A DNA stretch of 6,769 bases from Paracoccaceae bacterium (GCA_029881635.1 JAOUMG010000106.1:1-6769); one strand, 5' to 3'; shown: positions 1-6,172, numbered from the stretch's first letter. Program-made: numbers and translations. Notes: generated from the sequence alone by a model not told the origin.

Positions 1-655
1 CAAAAAGCGGTACTTTGTGCAGCGTCATGCCCGGCGCGCGCATGTTGAGGAAGGTCGTGATCATGTTGATCGCACCAAGGATCGAGGAGGCACCCGAGAG
101 GTGCACCGCGAAAATGGCGAGATCCATCGACCATCCGGCCTCGTTCGTCGATAGCGGCGGGTAAAGCACCCAACCCACGCCTGAACCTGCTTGGTCATTG
201 CCGCCCGGTGCCAGAACCGATGCGACGGCCAGCGAAGTGCCCGCCACATACATCCAGTAGGACAGGTTGTTCATCCGCGGGAAAGCCATGTCCGGCGCAC
301 CGATATGCAGCGGCATGAAATAGTTGCCAAAACCGCCGAAAAGCGCCGGAATGACCACGAAGAACATCATCAGGATACCGTGGGCCGTAACCAGCACGTT
401 CCACAGATGGCCGTTAGGCGTACAGGGTTCGCCCGATGCCAGCAAACGCGACCCTTCCATACACATGTGCTGAACGCCCGGTTCCATCAGTTCCAGCCGC
501 ATGTAGACCGTGAAAGCTACCGAGATGAAACCAACGACCGCAGCCGTGAAGATGTAAAGAATTCCGATGTCTTTGTGGTTGGTCGACATGAACCAACGGG
601 TAAAGAAGCCCGGACGCCCATGTTCGTCGTGTCCATGTACGGCTGCGTCGGCCAT
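1..655 (-). CDS. ctaD: Cytochrome c oxidase subunit I (aa3 type), N-terminal part
   Basis: This is the catalytic subunit of the aa3-type terminal oxidase in the inner membrane, which passes electrons from cytochrome c to O2 and pumps protons. The gene runs off the left edge, so 218 codons are visible of a family usually near 550. The translation begins [18 protein letters not shown], close to what I recall of Paracoccus CtaD. Visible landmarks are STNHKDIG at residues 24-31 before the first helix, the low-spin heme a ligand His92 in TAHG, and [17 protein letters not shown] (110-126). Asp122 and Asn129 match the D-channel residues Asp124 and Asn131 of Paracoccus. Four hydrophobic helices lie at about 30-52, 89-113, 132-150 and 178-204. 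The heme a3/CuB ligands lie beyond the edge. The ATG at 655 follows a GGGAG ribosome binding site. The upstream neighbour encodes a cytochrome c, its likely donor. Identity is near certain. Confidence 0.97.
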   Translation of the reverse strand, partial: MADAAVHGHDEHGRPGFFTRWFMSTNHKDIGILYIFTAAVVGFISVAFTVYMRLELMEPGVQHMCMEGSRLLASGEPCTPNGHLWNVLVTAHGILMMFFVVIPALFGGFGNYFMPLHIGAPDMAFPRMNNLSYWMYVAGTSLAVASVLAPGGNDQAGSGVGWVLYPPLSTNEAGWSMDLAIFAVHLSGASSILGAINMITTFLNMRAPGMTLHKVPLF

Positions 656-680
656 GCTGATCTCCCATTCCTGTCACGAT

Positions 681-702
681 GGCGTTTGGTGTGACCAACG
701 CC
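681..702 (-). promoter_or_regulatory. Hairpin in the ctaD leader
   Basis: The arms GGCGTTTGGT and ACCAACGCC pair over 9 base pairs with one bulged T around a GTG loop. The hairpin lies 25 bases before the ctaD ATG. On the ctaD strand no T-run follows, so it is not an intrinsic terminator. A role in mRNA stability or translation is inference only. Confidence 0.4.
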
Positions 703-705
703 GAG

Positions 706-744
706 TTATGTGCACGTAATAGTGGGGCTTGGCCGCTTGGGCAA
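706..744 (-). promoter_or_regulatory. Probable ctaD promoter with overlapping palindrome
   Basis: Reading the minus strand, TTGCCC (744-739) and TATTAC (721-716) are 17 bases apart. Each matches the sigma-70 consensus at 4 of 6 positions. The expected start near 709 would give a leader of about 54 bases. The 14-base near-palindrome TTATGTGCACGTAA (706-719, one T/G mispair) overlaps the -10 element and the start point, where a regulator could bind. It does not match the FNR consensus (TTGAT-N4-ATCAA). The promoter call rests on base matching alone. Confidence 0.45.
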
Positions 745-798
745 TCGCAGAAGCGCGATCAGCAACGGAAAAATTGTCTCACCCCGGCGCAGAAGGAA

Positions 799-1212
799 CT
801 ATTGCCCCAGCGATGCGAGATAGGCCGCGATGTCTTCGCCACCCTTGGACAGTTTGAATGTCATCTTGGATTTGGCCGCGCTATCGCCGGTTTGCTCCTT
901 CAGCCATCCGGAAGGATCAGCCAGATATGCAACAAAGGTTTCTTCATCCCAGATCGTACCGGTTTCGCCGACGGCCTTGATCGAGTCGCCGTAGTTGAAA
1001 TCTGTCGAACCGACGGCGCGCCCGATCACCCCGAACAGATTGGGCCCGGTTTTGCCGCCTTTCAGAAAGATGGTGCCGTCATCTGCCTCGATCGTATGGC
1101 AGGCCTTGCATTTCTTGAAGCCAGACTCACCTTTTGCGGCATCACCCGCGGCAAATGCAGGCATTGCCAGAAATAGGGCCGAGACAAGGGCGAAGGGTTT
1201 GGCGCTGAACAT
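799..1212 (-). CDS. cycA: Soluble class I cytochrome c (c2/c550 type), periplasmic
   Basis: This is a 137-residue periplasmic electron carrier that shuttles electrons between the bc1 complex and oxidases or other acceptors. A signal peptide (residues 1-21, ending AMPAFA) precedes a mature protein starting AGDAAKGE. The heme is bound at CKACH (Cys35, Cys38, His39), and Met117 in SKMTFKL is the expected sixth ligand. KTGPNLFGVIGR (54-65) and WDEETFVAYLADP (88-100) are c2/c550 family segments. The frame is open upstream to a TTG at 1269, but I chose the ATG at 1212 because AGGAG lies 6 bases before it and the signal peptide then begins correctly. The gene sits between lipB and ctaD on one strand. 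As I recall, Paracoccus denitrificans cycA also lies beside a ctaD copy. The family is secure; the symbol is by analogy, and other c2-like paralogues exist. Confidence 0.9.
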   Translation of the reverse strand: MFSAKPFALVSALFLAMPAFAAGDAAKGESGFKKCKACHTIEADDGTIFLKGGKTGPNLFGVIGRAVGSTDFNYGDSIKAVGETGTIWDEETFVAYLADPSGWLKEQTGDSAAKSKMTFKLSKGGEDIAAYLASLGQ

Positions 1213-1216
1213 CAAT

Positions 1217-1223
1217 CTCTCCT
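1217..1223 (-). promoter_or_regulatory. Ribosome binding site that fixes the cytochrome c start
   Basis: On the minus strand AGGAGAG places AGGAG 6 bases before the ATG at 1212. The upstream in-frame TTG at 1269 has no comparable site and would put 19 polar residues ahead of the signal peptide. Confidence 0.85.
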
Positions 1224-1313
1224 TTGAGTTTCCGGTGCTTGTACCGAAGTTTATGGGGGTCATCGACAAAACACCAGCCTAACAAACTGCAGTTGTCATG
1301 AACAAAGAACAAC

Positions 1314-1976
1314 TCATGCAGATGGTGCAGGGCCGAAAACGGACGCAAATGTTTTCAGCAATGCGGCGTCCAGATCAGCCATGCTCACCGGCAGACCCAG
1401 ATCGACAAGGCTGGTGACGCCGTGTTCTGAAATGCCGCAAGGAACAATGCCGTCGAAATGCGACAGGTCAGGTTCAACGTTGATCGATATCCCGTGAAAA
1501 CTGATCCATTTTCGCAGTTTCACTCCGATGGCCGCAATCTTTTCTTCGCGGGGCTGGCTGGTGGCAGACAAGGGCTTGTCAGGGCGCGACACCCAGACGC
1601 CGACACGGCCCTCACGGCGCTCGCCCCTAACGTTGAATTCCGCCAATGTGGCGATGATCCACGCCTCGAGCTGGTTCACAAAGGCCCGGACGTCGCGACC
1701 CCGCTTGTTCAAATCCAGCATCACATAGACGACCCGCTGACCGGGGCCATGATAGGTATACTGGCCGCCCCGGCGCGCATCGAAGACCGGAAAACGGTGC
1801 GGGTCCACGAGATCTTCGGGTTTCGCGGAGGTGCCAGAGGTATAAAGCGGCGGATGTTCCAGAAACCAAAGGGCCTCATCCGCGGTTCCGGCGGCAATCT
1901 CGGCCACACGCTTTTCCATCCCACTCAGGGCGGCTGCGTAGGGCACAGTGCCGGTGCTGACGATCAATTCTACCAA
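1314..1976 (-). CDS. lipB: Octanoyltransferase (lipoate-protein ligase B)
   Basis: LipB moves the octanoyl group from octanoyl-ACP to a lysine of lipoyl domains (the E2 subunits of 2-oxoacid dehydrogenases and GcvH). LipA then adds sulfur to make lipoate. It is cytoplasmic and 220 residues long, normal for the family. The signature [12 protein letters not shown] is at 69-80, [17 protein letters not shown] at 146-162, and [14 protein letters not shown] at 177-190. Lys146 and Cys180 form the expected Cys/Lys dyad; their 34-residue spacing equals that of Lys142/Cys176 in the Mycobacterium enzyme. The start is a TTG at 1976, chosen because the product then begins MVELIVS as in relatives. No good Shine-Dalgarno site precedes it, so initiation may be weak or the mRNA nearly leaderless. 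It is the first gene of the minus-strand group and diverges from the peptidoglycan-binding gene. Confidence 0.96.
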   Translation of the reverse strand: MVELIVSTGTVPYAAALSGMEKRVAEIAAGTADEALWFLEHPPLYTSGTSAKPEDLVDPHRFPVFDARRGGQYTYHGPGQRVVYVMLDLNKRGRDVRAFVNQLEAWIIATLAEFNVRGERREGRVGVWVSRPDKPLSATSQPREEKIAAIGVKLRKWISFHGISINVEPDLSHFDGIVPCGISEHGVTSLVDLGLPVSMADLDAALLKTFASVFGPAPSA

Positions 1977-2102
1977 AATCGGGCAACTTTCGGGGCAGTT
2001 GATACATAAATCATTGCTTTAGTCGATCTTCGGGGGCAAAATTCAGGCAGAATTGAACTCGGCCCAGCTAAAAACACAGTCACGTTTAGCGATTTATTTT
2101 AA

Positions 2103-2108
2103 AGGGAG
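2103..2108 (+). promoter_or_regulatory. Ribosome binding site that fixes the start of the exported protein gene
   Basis: AGGGAG lies 7 bases before the ATG at 2116. The frame stays open upstream to 2053, but only the start at 2116 puts the signal peptide at the N-terminus. An out-of-frame ATG at 2111 is followed at once by TGA. Confidence 0.75.
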
Positions 2109-2115
2109 ACATGTG

Positions 2116-3558
2116 ATGATCTCGAAACGAATTGCAACCGGATGTGTCGCAGCCTCTTTGGCGATCACTCCGATCAATCCAGCCCTTGCAGGAAATGATG
2201 CTATTGTCGGCGGCATTATCGGTGGCATTGTCGGCGGTGTCATCGTCAACGAAGCCAACAAGAAAAAGCGCACAACGACAACAGTTCGCAGATCGACCAG
2301 CTCTGCCCAGCGCGAATTGAATCGCGAAACACAGGTTGCGCTTAACTATTTCGGTTTTCCGGTTGGGACGCCTGATGGATCCATCGGCCCAAGATCACGC
2401 GCCGCCATTCGGGAATATCAGGCGACGCTCGGCTATCCTGTGACAGGTCAGTTGACCGAATATGAACGTAACTTGCTGGTGGGTTCCTATCACCGCGGTG
2501 TTGCCGGCGGTTCTTACACAATGCAGCAGGCGGCGGCAAATCCGATGGGAATGCGGGGCCTGATCGTCACCTGGCGTGACGAAGCCAATGGCATCGTCCA
2601 GCCCAGCCAGAATGCCGCAATGCCGGTAATGCCTGTTCCCCAACAAACCGAACCAGTGACCGAGGCGGTAACCGTGGCCCCCGCGCCCGAACCGGCGTCG
2701 CCAGGCTTGCCCTCATTCTTTGGCACCAATAGCGTTCAGGCGTCTCTGGCGTCCCATTGCAATAAAATCGGGCTCATGACCTCGACCAATGGCGGTTATA
2801 CCACTGTTGCCTCAATGACCGATCCGGTTCAGGCGATGGGCGAACAGTTCTGTCTGGTCCGCAGCTATGCCATTGCCCAAGGTGAAGATCTGGCCTCACG
2901 CCTTCCGGGTGTGACACCCCAGGACATTGCCAGCCAATGTGAAGGCTTTGGTCCTGCGATGAAGGAGCAGATCACGTCGGTGTCGCTGAAGCCTGCGGGT
3001 GAAGTCATGTCGGATGTGCGGAAATTCGCGCTGAGTTCCGGAATGGCACCGGCACAGCTTTCAGCAACGGCCAAGATCTGTCTGTCGGTCGGCTACCGCG
3101 ATGACAATATGGATGTGGCTGTCGCATCAGGCCTGATTCTGGCGGCATTGGGCGAAGGCGCATATGGCGAGCTTCTCGGCCACCATCTGTCACAGGGCTT
3201 TGGCGCATCGCAAAGATCCGACCTTGCCTTTGACTGGTATGAGATGGCGTTGACGTCGGCCGAACAGACCGGTGTGGCCGTCTTTGCGCCGGGCCAGCCC
3301 GAAAGGATGCAGCTGGTGCGCAAGGCCGCCTATACCATGGCGGGACGTGCGGATCAGGCGGCGGTTCCAGAAACATTGCCGGCTGCTCTGCCCAGTTTTT
3401 CACTGCCAGCGGCACCCGAGGCCAGCGTAGAAACGGTCGCGATCACGACCGAGTCGGCGCCCGCGGATACCACCGAGCAGGCGGCAATGATCAGTTCTGA
3501 CCAGGTCAGCGCACTGCCGCTGGCTGCCAGACTGCCGTTCCTGCTTTTCAGCAATTAA
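2116..3558 (+). CDS. Exported protein with glycine zipper and peptidoglycan-binding domain
   Basis: The product has 480 residues and I recognise no named family for the whole of it. Residues 1-25 form a Sec signal peptide (MISKRI, then a hydrophobic stretch ending NPALA). Residues 29-44 are a glycine zipper with GG pairs at 32, 36 and 40, ending at a basic KKKR patch (49-52). Residues 65-121 match the PG_binding_1 fold, with PDGSIGPRSRAAIREYQ and PVTGQLT as clear landmarks. A Pro/Ala/Val-rich linker spans about 163-200. Residues 205-380 contain four cysteines (215, 246, 275, 322) and no catalytic motif I can name. The tail (about 415-480) is Ala/Pro/Thr-rich. The gene diverges from lipB and has its own terminator, so it is probably monocistronic. 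I infer an envelope protein that touches peptidoglycan, perhaps anchored through the zipper. The domain call is firm; the function is unknown. Confidence 0.85.
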   Translation: MISKRIATGCVAASLAITPINPALAGNDAIVGGIIGGIVGGVIVNEANKKKRTTTTVRRSTSSAQRELNRETQVALNYFGFPVGTPDGSIGPRSRAAIREYQATLGYPVTGQLTEYERNLLVGSYHRGVAGGSYTMQQAAANPMGMRGLIVTWRDEANGIVQPSQNAAMPVMPVPQQTEPVTEAVTVAPAPEPASPGLPSFFGTNSVQASLASHCNKIGLMTSTNGGYTTVASMTDPVQAMGEQFCLVRSYAIAQGEDLASRLPGVTPQDIASQCEGFGPAMKEQITSVSLKPAGEVMSDVRKFALSSGMAPAQLSATAKICLSVGYRDDNMDVAVASGLILAALGEGAYGELLGHHLSQGFGASQRSDLAFDWYEMALTSAEQTGVAVFAPGQPERMQLVRKAAYTMAGRADQAAVPETLPAALPSFSLPAAPEASVETVAITTESAPADTTEQAAMISSDQVSALPLAARLPFLLFSN

Positions 3559-3577
3559 AGCAGTTCAATCAGTTTCG

Positions 3578-3610
3578 GACGGGACCGTTTTTCGGCCCCG
3601 TCTTTTTTTT
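3578..3610 (+). terminator. Intrinsic terminator of the peptidoglycan-binding protein gene
   Basis: GACGGGACCG (3578-3587) pairs with CGGCCCCGTC (3593-3602) over 10 positions with one A/C mismatch around a TTTTT loop. Eight T residues follow directly. It starts 20 bases after the stop codon, a textbook Rho-independent terminator. Confidence 0.93.
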
Positions 3611-3615
3611 GCAGT

Positions 3616-3692
3616 GCGGAAAAATGCGCTTCACTTCGAGAACCCTCTCGGTTAAGAAGCGCCCACCTCATCCGCGGGCAACAGCCCGGTGG
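3616..3692. other. Nested inverted repeats upstream of tRNA-Leu
   Basis: Three nested stems can form: GCGGA (3616-3620) with TCCGC (3671-3675), GCGCTTC (3626-3632) with GAAGCGC (3656-3662), and TCGAGA (3636-3641) with TCTCGG (3646-3651) around an ACCC loop. A further hairpin, CGGGC (3675-3679) with GCCCG (3684-3688) around AACA, shares one base with the outermost stem. No T-run follows. A poor promoter-like pair, TTCACT (3630) and TAAGAA (3653) 17 bases apart, overlaps it and could drive the tRNA. The function is unknown: a structured leader, a small RNA or a binding site are all possible. Confidence 0.35.
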
Positions 3693-3698
3693 AAAAGT

Positions 3699-3785
3699 GC
3701 GGTCGTGGCGGAATTGGTAGACGCGCAGCGTTGAGGTCGCTGTGGGCTAACCCCCGTGGAAGTTCGAGTCTTCTCGACCGCACCA
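3699..3785 (+). tRNA. tRNA-Leu, anticodon GAG
   Basis: The gene is 87 bases long including an encoded CCA. The acceptor stem GCGGTCG pairs with CGACCGC and the discriminator base is A. The D stem is GCG/CGC. The anticodon stem CAGCG/CGCTG encloses loop TTGAGGT with anticodon GAG at 3733-3735, reading CUU and CUC. A long variable arm (3743-3757) with a GGG/CCC stem marks a class II tRNA, as expected for leucine. The T arm has loop TTCGAGT and one G/T wobble in its stem. No clear terminator follows. Confidence 0.97.
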
Positions 3786-4062
3786 TTTCAATATCGGTTT
3801 TGTGATCAGTCGGGCTGCTTGAGAGTTCAGGCAGTTTACAACTGACCTACCTCCATTCTGTATCCGTTTCCGCACGGCAGGACGCTGACCGCTGCCGAGT
3901 GTAGGGGCATGGATTGGATGAAATCGGCACCAGAGCGGGATGTCACACCCCCGCGTGTCTTTCGCCTGTTTCGCGGTTCGGCCATTGAGAGACGGGCAAG
4001 CCAGCATGAAAATGCTTAAAAGAAACCGCCAAATCAATGAAAATAAAAGACAAAGGCTGGAA
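3786..4062. other. Spacer between two convergent tRNA genes, no gene seen
   Basis: No open frame here has a start with a ribosome binding site or a recognisable product. It contains small hairpins: CAGTT/AACTG at 3832-3844, CGGCAG/CTGCCG at 3875-3897, and AGCAT-GAAA-ATGCT at 4003-4016. Bases 4017-4051 are A-rich, so the minus strand is U-rich just past the tRNA-Ile 3' end, which could help end that transcript. I see no copy of either tRNA 3' end here, so no integrated-element scar is evident. Confidence 0.5.
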
Positions 4063-4139
4063 TGGTAGGCCCGGAGGGACTCGAACCCCCAACCAAGGCG
4101 TTATGAGCGCCCTGCTCTAACCAGTTGAGCTACAGGCCC
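4063..4139 (-). tRNA. tRNA with anticodon CAT, best read as tRNA-Ile2 (lysidine type)
   Basis: The gene is 77 bases long on the minus strand, with an encoded CCA (4065-4063). The acceptor stem is GGGCCTG/CGGGCCT with a G1-U72 and a U6-G67 wobble. The anticodon stem GGGCG/CGCCT encloses loop CTCATAA, with CAT at 4105-4103. The T arm is GGGGG-TTCGAGT-CCCTC. CAT tRNAs are initiator Met, elongator Met, or Ile2 whose C34 becomes lysidine through TilS. The first pair is not the C1-A72 mismatch of the initiator. Pairs C4-G69 and C5-G68 are those known to favour TilS in E. coli, and the acceptor differs from elongator Met tRNAs I recall. Ile2 is therefore likely; elongator Met is the alternative. Confidence 0.8.
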
Positions 4140-4149
4140 AGCCAACGAC

Positions 4150-4178
4150 TGATTAGGGGGCTGATGAGGTGTGGTCAA
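4150..4178 (-). promoter_or_regulatory. Possible promoter of the CAU tRNA
   Basis: On the minus strand TTGACC (4178-4173) matches the -35 consensus at 5 of 6 positions. TAATCA (4155-4150) follows after 17 bases but is a poor -10 element. Transcription would begin a few bases before the mature tRNA 5' end at 4139, as expected for a short leader. Confidence 0.4.
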
Positions 4179-4314
4179 GGGTGCACGTCAGGCAGGGCAT
4201 TCACAGTCCCATGCCGGGAACGGAAGTTTCCCACTCTACTGTGCGATGCGGGATGATGTTGGCGCCACGATCATTTGCCTTCCCCATTCGGACCGTCACG
4301 GATGACCTGCAGGC

Positions 4315-4408
4315 CCGGACGACCGGACGCGGGTTGATCAATGCTGGGGCCGGGCCGTAGACAGCCCCGCCGCATTGGGTTATCGGGGGCGCGAAACCGG
4401 TAAGGGGG
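4315..4408 (+). promoter_or_regulatory. purM leader with hairpins next to the ribosome binding site
   Basis: Features in order are a near-tandem repeat of CCGGACG (4315-4321, 4323-4329), an 8-base palindrome TTGATCAA (4334-4341), a hairpin GGGGC/GCCCC (4346-4350, 4364-4368), and a hairpin TTATCGG/CCGGTAA (4380-4386, 4397-4403, one T/G wobble, 10-base loop). The last stem runs into AAGGGGG (4402-4408), the purM Shine-Dalgarno site, so folding could affect translation. It does not match a riboswitch class I can recall. Confidence 0.35.
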
Positions 4409-4411
4409 CTC

Positions 4412-5461
4412 ATGATGACGGCGGGAAAGAACGGTTTGACCTATGCGGATGCGGGCGTCGATATCGATGCAGGCAATGCGCTGGTAGAGCGGATCAAACC
4501 GGCGGCCAAGCGTACAGCACGGCCTGGCACCATGTCCGGCCTTGGCGGTTTTGGCGCGCTCTTCGATCTGAAGGCGGCTGGTTTCACCGATCCGGTTCTG
4601 GTGGCTGCGACCGACGGCGTCGGCACCAAGCTTCGCATTGCCATCGATACCGGCAATGTTGACACCATCGGCATCGATCTTGTCGCGATGTGTGTCAATG
4701 ACCTTGTCTGCCAGGGGGCAGAGCCTTTGTTTTTCCTGGATTATTTCGCCACCGGAAAGCTTCAGGTAGATGAAGCTGCGCGCATTATCGAAGGTATTGC
4801 CACCGGCTGCGCCCAGTCCGGTTGTGCCCTGATCGGCGGTGAGACGGCGGAAATGCCGGGGATGTATCACAAGGGCGACTTTGACCTTGCAGGATTTGCC
4901 GTCGGTGCGATGGAACGCGGCGCGGATCTGCCCGCCGATGTGGCCGAAGGTGACGTTCTGCTGGGCCTTGCCTCAAACGGTATCCATTCCAACGGCTATT
5001 CCTTCGTCCGCAAGGTTGTTGAACTGTCAGGTCTCGGTTGGGATGCAAAGGCCCCGTTCGGCAATGCGACCATGGGTGAGGAATTGTTGGCGCCGACCCG
5101 GCTTTATGTGACGCAGGCGCTGGCCGCGATCCGCGCCGGTGGGGTTCATGCACTGGCCCATATCACCGGCGGCGGGCTGACCGAAAACCTGCCTCGCGTT
5201 CTGCCCGATATGCTTGGGGCCACGATTGACCTTGGTGCGTGGCAACTGCCACCGGTGTTTCGCTGGCTGGCTGAAACCGCTGGCATGGCCGAAGCGGAGC
5301 TACTGAAAACGTTCAACTCCGGCATCGGCATGATCGTCGTAGCCGCCCCGAACAAGGCAGCAGCGATCAAGGCCTTGCTTGAGGTCGCGGGCGAGACGGT
5401 GTTTCAAATTGGCCATGTGACGAAGGGGCAGGGGGTCAGTTACCGGGGCCGGTTGCTGTGA
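4412..5461 (+). CDS. purM: Phosphoribosylformylglycinamidine cyclo-ligase (AIR synthetase)
   Basis: PurM carries out step 5 of purine synthesis: ATP-driven ring closure of formylglycinamidine ribonucleotide to aminoimidazole ribonucleotide, in the cytoplasm. The 349 residues match the usual family length. Landmarks are [14 protein letters not shown] (9-22), [15 protein letters not shown] (39-53), the ATP-binding segment [12 protein letters not shown] (66-77), the acidic loop [10 protein letters not shown] (89-98), [11 protein letters not shown] (142-152), [12 protein letters not shown] (186-197), [12 protein letters not shown] (251-262) and FNSGIGM (301-307). Two adjacent ATGs are possible starts. 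The second, at 4415, sits 6 bases after AAGGGGG and may be the true one; the first is only 3 bases away. It overlaps purN by 4 bases, so the two are cotranscribed and probably translationally coupled. The gene is intact. Confidence 0.98.
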   Translation: MMTAGKNGLTYADAGVDIDAGNALVERIKPAAKRTARPGTMSGLGGFGALFDLKAAGFTDPVLVAATDGVGTKLRIAIDTGNVDTIGIDLVAMCVNDLVCQGAEPLFFLDYFATGKLQVDEAARIIEGIATGCAQSGCALIGGETAEMPGMYHKGDFDLAGFAVGAMERGADLPADVAEGDVLLGLASNGIHSNGYSFVRKVVELSGLGWDAKAPFGNATMGEELLAPTRLYVTQALAAIRAGGVHALAHITGGGLTENLPRVLPDMLGATIDLGAWQLPPVFRWLAETAGMAEAELLKTFNSGIGMIVVAAPNKAAAIKALLEVAGETVFQIGHVTKGQGVSYRGRLL

Positions 5462-6045
5462 AACGTGTCGCCATCCTGATTTCAGGGGGTGGCTCCAACA
5501 TGGTGGCGCTCTGCGAAAGCATGATCGGTGATCATCCGGCGCGCCCGGTGCTGGTGGCTTCAAATGACCCCGCCGCAGCCGGGTTGCGCAAAGCCGCCGC
5601 CATGGGCATAGCCACCGCATCTGTTGACCATAGGCCTTTCAAAGGCGACCGGGCGGCATTTGAGGCAAAGCTTCTCGAACCGATAGTGGATGCGCGACCC
5701 GACATCGTTTGCCTGGCGGGTTTCATGCGGGTTCTGACCTCAGGCTTCGTATCCCGCTTTTCGGGACGAATGCTTAATATTCATCCCTCTCTCTTGCCGA
5801 AATACCCCGGTCTGAACACCCATCAGCGCGCTTTGGACGCTGGTGACGCCGAGGCGGGCTGTACGGTTCACGAAGTGACGCCAGTCCTTGACGATGGTCC
5901 GATCCTTGGTCAGGCGCGTTTGCAGATACGCCCTGAAGATACCGCTCAGACCCTGGCTGACCGGGTTCTGGCACTTGAACACCAACTCTATCCGGCAGTT
6001 TTGAAAAGGTTTTCCATGGGTGAACGTCGCCTTTTAATCCTTTGA
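5458..6045 (+). CDS. purN: Phosphoribosylglycinamide formyltransferase (GAR transformylase)
   Basis: PurN carries out step 3 of purine synthesis: it transfers a formyl group from 10-formyl-tetrahydrofolate to glycinamide ribonucleotide, in the cytoplasm. The 195 residues fit the family. ISGGGSN (8-14) is the phosphate-binding loop, LAGFMRVL (86-93) borders the folate site, and [13 protein letters not shown] (107-119) holds Asn107 and His109. Asp145 in LDDGP completes the catalytic trio (Asn106, His108 and Asp144 in E. coli). The start is a GTG inside the purM stop (GTGA, 4-base overlap) with no strong ribosome binding site of its own, which points to coupled translation with purM. It supplies an earlier step of the pathway than its partner, as in many bacterial purMN operons. 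Confidence 0.98.
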   Translation: MKRVAILISGGGSNMVALCESMIGDHPARPVLVASNDPAAAGLRKAAAMGIATASVDHRPFKGDRAAFEAKLLEPIVDARPDIVCLAGFMRVLTSGFVSRFSGRMLNIHPSLLPKYPGLNTHQRALDAGDAEAGCTVHEVTPVLDDGPILGQARLQIRPEDTAQTLADRVLALEHQLYPAVLKRFSMGERRLLIL

Positions 6046-6063
6046 AAACTCCGTCGAGTTTTT
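6045..6063 (+). terminator. Weak terminator-like hairpin after purN
   Basis: AAAACTC (6045-6051) pairs with GAGTTTT (6056-6062) around loop CGTC, and five T residues close the element. It overlaps the purN stop codon. The stem is 7 base pairs with only two or three G/C pairs, so it may terminate poorly and rnd may receive read-through. Confidence 0.4.
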
Positions 6064-6172
6064 CACAAATTCCGTAGGAAACCACAGATTGTCCGCGATC
6101 AGAGCGGTCTTGCGAGGCAAATAGTTGCGGGGGCTTCCCTTCTGTCCGGACCTCCCTTAAGACACGCTGATC

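Noticed and set aside
191..694. Plus-strand open frame of 167 codons
   Set aside because: It is antisense to ctaD, whose protein sequence is unmistakable. The product is rich in Arg, His and Gln with no domain or signal.
1458..2009. Plus-strand open frame of 183 codons
   Set aside because: It is antisense to lipB, which carries both signature motifs and the catalytic dyad.
2014..2042. TTGCTT-N17-CAAAAT as a promoter for the exported protein gene
   Set aside because: Only 3 of 6 and 4 of 6 consensus matches; such pairs arise often by chance, so I do not list it as a feature.
2137..2145. Possible lipoprotein cleavage site (ATGC before Cys10) in the exported protein
   Set aside because: The cysteine comes after only nine residues, too early for a lipoprotein signal with a proper hydrophobic core, and a standard ALA cleavage site follows at residue 25.
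3747..4037. Minus-strand open frame of 96 codons reading into the tRNA-Leu gene
   Set aside because: Its C-terminus (CGREDSNFHGG) is the well-known false peptide produced by reading a tRNA-Leu gene backwards, and no ribosome binding site is seen.
4169..4413. Small open frames on both strands upstream of purM
   Set aside because: No ribosome binding site or family resemblance. The hairpins and a tRNA promoter-like element explain the region better.
4271..4870. Minus-strand open frame of 199 codons
   Set aside because: It is antisense to the purM leader and the purM 5' part, with no recognisable product.
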